The position numbers and the translations under genes are program-made. Below the pieces are notes generated by a model. It ran no database searches. It was not told the DNA's origin and saw nothing but the letters and a program-made list of their open reading frames with translations. Positions 56,110 to 64,000 of a stretch of 64,000 nt of DNA are shown in pieces (positions within the stretch are counted from its first letter, which is position 1; every line of letters begins with the position of its first letter). The stretch is from Ciborinia camelliae. Taxonomy: Eukaryota; Ascomycota; Leotiomycetes; Helotiales; Sclerotiniaceae. The stretch spans positions 124,001 through 188,000 of the forward strand of contig JANPYM010000019.1 of assembly GCA_025890175.1 (NCBI GenBank), written 5' to 3'.

Positions 56110-57309
56110 GACCAGGAAAACAAGAAACTTTCAGAGGGGAAAAAACGTTTCCATGTCTAAATTTCAAGCTCCAGAACTTAATAATCTTTAATCCTTTTAA
56201 TAAATAAATAAGCAAGTCAGATGAAACATTGTGCTTGAATATCCATGAATTCTCTCCATCGTACGTGCAATTTGGCTCGTGCCAAAACTAAATGTAATTT
56301 TGGTAGTGCGGGTGATTATAGAATCTGTGAAAGGTAATCTTTTAACCTTTTAACTTTACTCTCACATAAATAACAGCGAAGAATTGAGTGGTTGACTGGT
56401 GCGTAATTCTTAGATTTGCGACTTCAAAGAAAATTGGATGAAATGAGAGCATTCGCATATTAACTATAGTCTCCGCAGGATCGCTCAACTCCTCCAGTCT
56501 CGCGGAATTTGCGGTTGTGGAAGAAAGCGATGTTGACTTTCCTTTGGTGTGTGGAGGTAGTATTGGAGAGTATTGGAGAGTCTTGAGTATTGAGTACCTG
56601 ATTGATTTGACAAGGTTAATTCTTTGCTAGGCTCCAGATTCAGACTGTAATCCAATCCGCGCATACAAGTCCCAATCACAACATACTTCCTTACAAGATA
56701 GCGAACGTATGCGACCGGCGAAACCTGGGAATTCTTTACAGGAAACAATTCTGCAACCGAAAAACGCTACAAAAGAGTTCCAAAAGATTCAGGTGCCCAT
56801 AGATGTTACAAAGCATGGTGGAAATCGGAAATCGACGGTAATCCTCGAGGAGAAAAAGGAAGCTTTCGAACGCAAGAAGAATGAGAGAGAGTTAAGGAAA
56901 GAGGAAATAATGAGAGCTAGACAAGCTGGGAATTGGAATTTTCCCATCCGATGTCACGCCCTCCGCTTGTAATTATGCAGCGTCCATCATCCCGCGTTTA
57001 TATGCCGCGGATCCCATCGCGGGCATCCTGGGAATCTATAATGGTATTGCGAATGGCATCTTGCTCGTCTTTTTCCTCCCGCGAACCCAATCCCCAACGC
57101 ATAAACAAAAAGGTTCACCAACTAGTAAAAGACCTCTCATCCGTAACATCAGCCAATCTAGACAACTAAATGTCGCGGCAATTTTCATACATAGCCCTAA
57201 AGCTTTCCACACCGAGTTTGAGAGAATTGACTCATTCACGGGTTCCAGCAGAAGGAATTTGCTGATGGAGGAAGAAAAAACTTGAATCCCGCATATTGGT
57301 ATCTTCCCA
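56110..57309. other. Mosaic region, unidentified ORFs
   Basis: An ORF at 56709-56972 has a charged helix (EEKKEAFERKKNERELRKEE). Plus-strand PIAGILGIYNGIANGILLVF (57010-57070) is a hydrophobic open segment. Neither was identified. Confidence 0.35.
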
Positions 57310-57426
57310 TTGCCATCGGATGAGGAATATGAATCTACCAAACGTCCTGGTGCTTTAATTACCGTAAAGAGTAAGGTCAAGTTGAATGAAGGAAGGAAGA
57401 GAATAAAGTTGAGAGTGACAAGTAAG
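57310..57426 (+). pseudogene. Fragment of fungal urease
   Basis: Reads PSDEEYESTKRPGALITVKS then KVKLNEGRKRIKLRVTSK. This is the linker and start of the beta-like domain in fungal ureases (PGA...[VI]....I.LNEGR.RI.L.V.[NS].GDRPIQVGSHYHF). It stops immediately before GDRPIQVGSHYHF. No active-site residues present. Confidence 0.65.
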
Positions 57427-58849
57427 AACATTTCTTCTCAACTGACCCAGCCAAAAAGCCAGCGAGGATATTGGCAAGACAAGCTTCACAAATGGAAAGA
57501 GCGAGGGGTAGGGTTAACTGAGCCTGTTCTTGCAAATGAGCAAAATACAACGCCTTCTCACCTTTTCCCAACGATGTATCCGTGCCGCTTGTTCTGCCCG
57601 CTTCTCGTTACTTCCAACTTCTGTACTCCGGAGCTGAATGATTGAGAGTATGTATGTTGGCGGGATACAGTGTAGCAGTTACAACTTCTTCTATAGAATT
57701 TCATAGAAGACCAATCTGTTCAATTCTGTTCACTTGCTATTCATCTACATCTTCAACTTCATCTCCATCTTCATCTTCAGACTGAAAAAAAAACAGCCCC
57801 CAAATTATATATCTGCAATGTCTTCAGCTCAATATCGTCACCACCGTTAATTTTTTATTTTGTATAGCGGCAAGGGGCACAGAGATGTTGTAAAAGTTCA
57901 GGGATGTATTGCGTTGTGACAAAGGTTGATGATTGAAGGAATGCCGATGCGTCTTCTTTAGTGAAATGAAATATGTAAGGAGTCAATTTGAGGAAGAGGG
58001 GGCGGAGTAGAGGTAGAGGCTGGATGAGATAATGGCCGCAGGAAAATATCCCACGGGCAGGCCCATTTCCTCTTAATACCTCCTTCTCAAGACCTCCGAT
58101 TCGATCCTATCCTCCCCAATGAAAAGTATAATACTCGCGCACTTGTCAGGATAGGCCATGTAATCTGAAAATATAGATATGCAACAGAACTCTTTCCCGA
58201 GCCGATTTCGATACCAAAATCCCCCTAAACGCCCGCCCCATCATCTCCACAGTCGAATTACTCTGCGGGCTTGATTCTCGCGCAATGCTGAATTTTCTGT
58301 TCATTGCCAGCAAGTCAAGCCCCAAGAGGTTGACCGAGAGCCAATAAATTATTAAAGTGATTGACTTTTAATGCAAAACCTCTATCGAACAAATAGAAGT
58401 ATGATTTTAACAGTACTGGCATTGATCATGATCGCTCTTAATGTACAACCTCCCTCAAATCCCTACCGGTGCGTTATCTCCATTCCCTTTATACAGAATG
58501 TAAATCCCGGTACAAAGTCACGGAGCTACTATCGAAGATTCTATAGATCCAGAAACTAGAAGAAAAGGCCATTTCAACAATTCGATCACCAGAACAAAGA
58601 CTCGATAGCGATCCTAACAGCGGATTTATCTATCGTACTGGAGAATTGGGTATATTTCGGCACAGTACTGCTCGTTGTTGCGGATGTCTTCTCTTCTGCT
58701 TTTTCTATCGATGTAGTTTCTTCCTTTGCAGACTTCAATTCCTTCTCTGGTTCTTTGTATTGGTACCCAACTAATCCCTCATTTCTACCGAGCTCCACAT
58801 ATCATGCCCATGCTTTAAAGCATTCATCTTAACAGCTGCGGCCGTCCTG
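57427..58849. other. Mosaic region, unidentified ORFs
   Basis: ORFs at 58371-58559 and minus 58586-58798 are short and without domains. CTTCATCTTCATC-type repeats at 57745-57775. Confidence 0.35.
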
Positions 58850-58930
58850 AAGTACAACAAGGAGAAGAACGTCGATATCACTAAGGATCTTAAGACTATG
58901 GGTAAACTTAAGCGTGAGGCTGAAAAGGCT
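58850..58930 (+). pseudogene. Fragment of Hsp70 (BiP/Ssa type)
   Basis: Reads KYNKEKNVDITKDLKTMGKL then KREAEKA. This is the Hsp70 ATPase-domain segment F...[YF]...[ND]VD[IV]..D.[KR]..GKLKRE.EKAKR.LS. The following codons (TLGLPPNDRNPLPPN) do not continue it. Only 27 of ~650 residues. Confidence 0.75.
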
Positions 58931-59353
58931 ACTCTGGGTCTCCCACCAAACGATCGAAACCCTCTTCCTCCAAACGCGGTCTCGGTGTTATATTATTTAT
59001 GATTTATGATTCAATATTCAATCATCTCAAGTCTACTTAAATCTAAAAATAAATATCTACATGTACCTAGTCCAGTACTCCGTACATACCACCTGGTTCT
59101 GCATACACCCATCCATCTTGATTCTTTAAGCCCGTTCCAGCCAACTCAATCAATCAATCAAAAATCTCCAATTCCCATCTAGGATTCATAATTTCTTCAA
59201 GAGAGAGTTGTTTATTTTCTGCAAGCTGATTTTCTTGTTCCTCACCAGAGTTTCCTTTCGCATTTGGGATATTCGTGTGCTCTTCCCGAGAACACAGCCG
59301 CAATTGTAATTGTCTGGAACTCGAACAAGGAAAAGGTCGACACATAATATGCG

Positions 59354-59446
59354 GAGCTTCTCCCTTCCGCTGTATATTCCCACGACGAATACGGGACTCC
59401 TGCTGTATCGCCCCGTCTCACTTAATATTCTGGCTACGGGGGGTTC
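59354..59446 (-). pseudogene. Fragment of mitochondrial ribosomal protein mL44 (Mrpl3)
   Basis: Minus strand reads EPPVARILSETGRYSRSPVF then VVGIYSGREKL. Fungal mL44 proteins (RNase III-like with dsRBD) have [RK]LLSETGR.SR.PVFVVG[VI]YSG.[DE]KLGEG. The GEG that should follow is lost. TTTG microsatellite at 59475-59496 overlaps the larger ORF. Confidence 0.6.
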
Positions 59447-62400
59447 AAAATCTTCGCGGGCGCATAGCCGCGCTTTGTTTGTTTGTTTGTTTGTTGTGGT
59501 ATTCCTTCGTTTTGGAAAAAGGGGGTGGAGGGTCGCCATCCCACCATCCACCCATTTGGCTCCTTTTGTCACTTTAACCCAAGGAATTTTGAGATTTGTT
59601 CCAGGTGGTTTGCAAATGAAAAAACGGTATCTGAAGCCTCGGACACTGACCCTCAGCAGCAGCTAATTCTCCCTCCACAAAATAATTAATCCCAATTAAC
59701 TTTTTTATTTATTATATTAAAATAGATTTAAATATAAAAAAATATAATTATATTTAAAAAAAATCCGGATATTTTTGTAAACGCTTTTGGTCATATGGAT
59801 TTCTCTGCACGTCAGATATGGCATTCGGAACATCCAAGTTAACATCAAGTCTTTGGACTCATCTGCAATAAATTAAAGGATAAGAAGCGGAAGCCAAAGA
59901 AGATTTGGATTTTGGGTACATCAGATTCTGATCCTTTAACCTCGAAGCTGAATTCCAGAAATCCACCTATTAGGCAGGTCCCTAGCTTACCTACCTACCT
60001 ATCTTTGCAAAAAATATCTTATAATCCCTACCTAGGTTAGGTGCCGGGGCTTTTTCCATGTCCTTAACCTTCTCTTTGTAGAATCTCAACTTGGAATCTC
60101 GCAAAACAAGAACTTCAGCGCTCTTGCCCAACGCATCCACCCTAACACGTTCCTTATGATGATCTATTACACGCTCGATCGTGATTCTTGAGATTTGACT
60201 TCACAGAAGCAAGTTTGCCTAACACATCATGTGGAGGGTAGAAGTAATCTGCTGGTGGGTCCTTGAGGTCCGCAAGATCTATCTAAATCAGCCAATTTTA
60301 TATTCTACCCTTCATTTGTCGCTTAGCATGTTCATCTTTTGATGCCCGGATGAGCATGTAAGATCAAATGTCAAATGAACCACCATCTCTCATCCATCAT
60401 TCATCCATCATCATCTTAATCCCTCAAAAGTAGGTACCCGACCGACCCAAGAAATTTTAATAAAATTAAAAAATGTTTTTATTATAATAAAAAGAATTAT
60501 ATTATTTAGAATTATTTATATAAAAATAATATTGAATAATATATTAAAAATAATTTTATTTCGAAAAAGCCTGTAATAACAATTTGGGTAAAGGAATTTG
60601 AACTCGAAGTCGATCCTACTAGTGATAGTATCGAGGACTTTCCAATATTAGCATTGGTTCACCAAAGGGTTAAGAAATCATACGGAGCTTGAACTGGAAC
60701 GGGGCGAAGAATACGAATTGGAGAAAAAGAGGAAAGGACATGTGTTTGGTGGTGATCGAGCTGCAAATAGGATTGAGAAGGAGCAGAGTGAAGCGAAAAG
60801 CCTTCACGGCAGTGGCCCAGCGGAACGGCATCGATCGAATCTTCCTCTCTATACATCTTCTCTTATGGGGGCAGGCCCCCAAACCCCCATCCTCGCTGCG
60901 CTCGATTGCATTCTCTTAGAGAGGTATCCTATTATAGAGGTTCCGGCTAATCCCGTAAAGAACTTGTTTCGCTTGTTTTCCCACTTTCTAGCTTTCTGGA
61001 TTTCTGGCTTTCTGGCTTTATAGCTTTCTTAGTGAGAGCTTAAAATCGGTGATAGGGGAGTTGAAGAGTGATACCTTGGGAGTATGTGTCCTGCGCATCA
61101 CCGATTTTGTTCAGACAAAGCTTCGAGCACCTGATCAATTTTGAAGGTGGGAGGCTTCAATCAAAATGCCTGCCTGCAGCTTGACTGTCTGATCATACAT
61201 CCATTATTCTTGTTCTTACAGATTATGACAATCCTAGCACATAAAATCTAGCTTTTTTTGTGCGCAAGATTGTTTTAAGAATAGTTGGGTATGTAACATT
61301 TAATTCTATCCAATTCATCAATCAGTGTGTTTTGAATCTCCTCAAAATCCGCAGACAATCAATCAGCTTCGAAATACTTTTCTCTTTTTGCATATAGACG
61401 ACTGATGGAGGCAATTTTGTCAGACTCAGATGCAGTCAGAGTTTCAAGAAAACAAGAAAGCAAGAAAGCTAAGAAAAATCAAGGCAAAAAACAAACTTCA
61501 AAGCTACTAACTTTTCGTTACGTTGTACTGGTCCCAAAATCAAGAAGTAAGTCCAAGACGCGCTCATCCAAAACCCCCATCTCCAAATCCCTCAAATTTT
61601 CTTTCAAATGGGTTGCTGCACTCGCGCCCACGATAATTTTATCGCCCCTCTCTCGGTCAAGCAAGCTATGATGGACCAGGCTTTCTCCCTCAATAAATAC
61701 CTTAGCTATGCGCTAGATGGTCGGCCACAACTTATTGCATTGCTAGATACTAATTACCTAGGTCCCTACGTATTATGATGATGATGATGATGATGATGAT
61801 GAGATAATTCCCACTCACCCTCTACAGCGCTCCAGCGCTCCAAATCCACAGTATATAAAAATTATATTACTATACTATATTTATTATAATATAATTGAGA
61901 TTATCAAGATCTACCCTCTTACCTAAAATAACTTAATTTCCTTTGTTCAATTGCATATCCAGATGTGCACAAGCCAAGCAGGCACGATCAAACATCCCTA
62001 AAATCGAAAAAAGAAAATAAATTCGAAAGGAAAAGATAGGTTTAAAGAAAAAAAGTAGATTCGAAGAAAAAAGGTAAATTCATAGGTTTGTGGGTTCATA
62101 GGTTCGTAGATTCGTACAACAACAGGTAGAATACTTGTAGTAACAATTCGGTGTGCTCGACTGAAGTTGTGATCAATTTCTGAGATTGTGTTAGTAAACA
62201 AACGGGGTTGCGAGGGAGGGGAGGTAGAAGGGGAAAAAAAAGGTTCTAATTGCATGGTCTCGCAGTCATCCTGACACAGATAGAATGATACGTGTTTGTC
62301 TTCAAGGCAAGATGTAAGACATGCTGACTAAGAACCCCTCTAGTCTACACTTATGCGAGCCATCTCAAACGGCAAACTCGAGGGTTTCCCAAGTCAAGAT

Positions 62401-62687
62401 GTTCTCCGAACATGCTTCGTTGAGCACAACCACACTTGACATGCCCCTCCATAAACTGAGAAGTCCCTCTCCAGTAGCTATCCTATATCCTCCTTGTATC
62501 ATACCATTGTAAACGGCGGAAGGGGTTGGGAAGTTTTTTAATTTTAAAGTTATATTGATTGAATTAAAGGTGGGTTAATTAATTTGATTTATTAATAAAG
62601 CAGCTCCACCAGCTCCACCAGCTCCACCAGCTACTCCAGCTACTCCAGCCACTCCGGAATCTAAGCCAAGCAACTCTCCAAGGGACC
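59447..62687. other. Mosaic to simple region, no intact gene
   Basis: Contains two small A+T-only patches (59700-59765, 60445-60570), unnamed open segments such as minus RVDALGKSAEVLVLRDSKLR (about 60110) and plus LERGEEYELEKKRKGHVFGG (about 60730), a (GAT)n run at 61774-61803 and a CTCCACCAG minisatellite at 62597-62640. Short ORFs are not convincing. Confidence 0.35.
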
Positions 62688-62785
62688 CAGTAACAGGGGT
62701 GGATTTATCAGGTCACATGGGGATTAGACTAGCGTAGTATTAGTTCAGGATCTTGCTTATAAGCAATCCCAGTTTAAATCTTGAA
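62688..62785 (+). mobile_element. LTR-like repeat, family C copy 2
   Basis: CAGTAACAGGGGTGGATTTA, CAGGTCACATGGGGATTAGA, GCTTATAAGCA and CAGTTTAA in the same order as 14780-14890, at roughly 65-70% identity by eye. Confidence 0.5.
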
Positions 62786-62857
62786 TCCACATCCCCTTTC
62801 AACGAAACCACTGTATTTTCTGGTATATGTTACGGCAGTAGTGAATACGGCCTCTAA

Positions 62858-62905
62858 GAGTTCCTGAGATGTCAGGCATATTACTTCTCGCTAGGCCCCT
62901 TAGGG
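62858..62905 (+). repeat. Diverged copy of multi-hairpin element (family D, copy 3)
   Basis: TAAGAGTTCCTGAGATGTCAGGC then CTTCTCGCTAGG aligns loosely with the reverse complement of 44110-44190. A new short stem GCCCCTTAGGGGC follows. Confidence 0.4.
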
Positions 62906-64000
62906 GCGCATGCTTAGGCGAAAAAACCACCTATTATAGGATAATTTATATTTTCCAGTTAAATACCCTTAATTTTTAAAATAACTAAACTTTTTCATTA
63001 ATTATTAATATCTGATACGTTTAAATTAACAGATATTATATTTAACGGATAATTTTAAAACTAGAAAAGCTATTTGAAGTTGATAATATTAAATTGGAAA
63101 GAAGCTTCGGAAAGAGTTGTTCCGATCCGATTAAAACTTACTAAGCCCATCGGGGCTTTTAAATTCCGACCGGGGTTTTCCCGAACCCCTAAAATACTTC
63201 GCTATACCCCCTACGCCACCTACGTCAACATTATAATAATATAAATACTAAAATCGATCGATTCAGCGAAAGTTGACCCGCACGCTTCGCCGGGGGTGGT
63301 GCCAATGTGGTAGTGGTGGTGGTGATGGTATTAGTAGTGATGGTTGATTGGCTGCTTACTTCTCTGCCTTCGCCGACCCCCGACCCCCCGACCCCCGACC
63401 CCTCGACCTAACCACTATCCACCAATCAAATTAACCATAAACTAACCAAAATTTTGAAATTAACCAATAAAAATCAAAATCTAAAAATATAATTAACTAG
63501 TTAGCTACTGGATAATTATCGGGTCAAATTAAAATATAGATATCAAAAATTTCATCGATACTTTAAAAAAATCTAGAACCTAACTAGATCTAGTGGGAAA
63601 TTTGAACTGGGCCTGCGCCCCTAAGGCCGTCCTGGTTTTCCGGTTTCACCTCCGACCTCCACAACCCCTCCTTCTGGACCACCTTCTACAATAGCGCAAT
63701 CACAGCTGGCTTCGGACGGGCCTTTCTCAGCACCTTCTACGTTGTTGTACCACCCTTCGTCGCCCTTTGAAATCAGCTTCGACTTAAGCAGTGATTTGCG
63801 TGATCGTGCTTCAATGATAAGTATGAAAAGTCGTTGTTTCCAAAATGGTGACTGGCAGAATCTCTAAAAAAGTTGTTTTATTATTAATAAAACAAATTTT
63901 CTATATTGGGTTAAAGATAAAGTGACCGAAAGCTGACGTGCAAGGATTCATCTGTCCGTGCGACTTGGAGATTTGATAAGCACTTCCGAATGCCATCAGC
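62906..64000. other. Window end, no supported gene
   Basis: An A+T-rich part (62930-63250), then a GTGGTGGT microsatellite (63294-63335) and a (CGACCCC)n run at 63378-63408. A TTGTTTTATTATTAATAAAACAA palindrome is near 63875. No coding segment was recognised. Confidence 0.4.

Noticed and set aside
63378..63408. Possible telomere repeat
   Set aside because: The CGACCCC unit is short, imperfect and unlike TTAGGG, and it is not at a sequence end with subtelomeric features.

Overview
The window looks like nuclear DNA of a filamentous ascomycete, probably a leotiomycete. This rests on very short spliceosomal introns (about 52-119 bp, GT..AG, CTRAY-like branch sites), long A+T-only tracts like those left by repeat-induced point mutation, and fungal protein families. 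The placement is an inference. No rRNA, tRNA, CRISPR array or bacterial operon was seen.

Only a few genes look intact. They are a 164-aa protein with three 26-aa repeats and a Cys-rich C-terminus (683-1229), an unknown 181-aa ORF (4618-5163), a repeat-rich protein ending in a RanBP2-like zinc finger (10414-11847), a two-exon phosphotransferase of the APH/choline-kinase fold (15156-17013), and a two-exon unknown protein with a Glu/Gly-rich linker and a coiled coil (48679-50867). Several intron positions were deduced here because the flanking frames only join when they are removed.

From about 18 to 41 kb and 53 to 60 kb the DNA has few intact genes. Read in all frames, it contains more than twenty short (about 45-160 bp) in-frame pieces of unrelated conserved genes on both strands. 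They include Yme1-type protease, MFS and ABC transporters, Lsm1, Prp45, histidine kinase, NDUFAF2, DEAH helicase, SRP19, amidohydrolase, C1-THF synthase, GH125, beta-COP, lanosterol synthase, isocitrate lyase, Cdc25, methyltransferase, ribonucleotide reductase, ACC-synthase-like aminotransferase, urease, Hsp70 and Mrpl44. Most stop abruptly with no matching splice site. This mosaic is the strongest candidate for something undescribed; an accessory or B-type chromosome segment, or templated end-joining filler, would be possible explanations.

The rest is mobile and repetitive DNA. Three copies of a 174-179 bp TG..CA element have perfect 5-bp target duplications and a core of four GC-rich hairpins whose loops appear flipped between copies. 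There is a second multi-hairpin family, two hAT-type MITEs with 8-bp target duplications (one perfect), a TA-flanked MITE, a 490-bp TIR element, a 188-bp LTR-like pair in opposite orientation, and a third dispersed LTR-like family. A+T-only blocks lie at 5.9-9.5, 42.8-45.5 and 51.3-52.5 kb.
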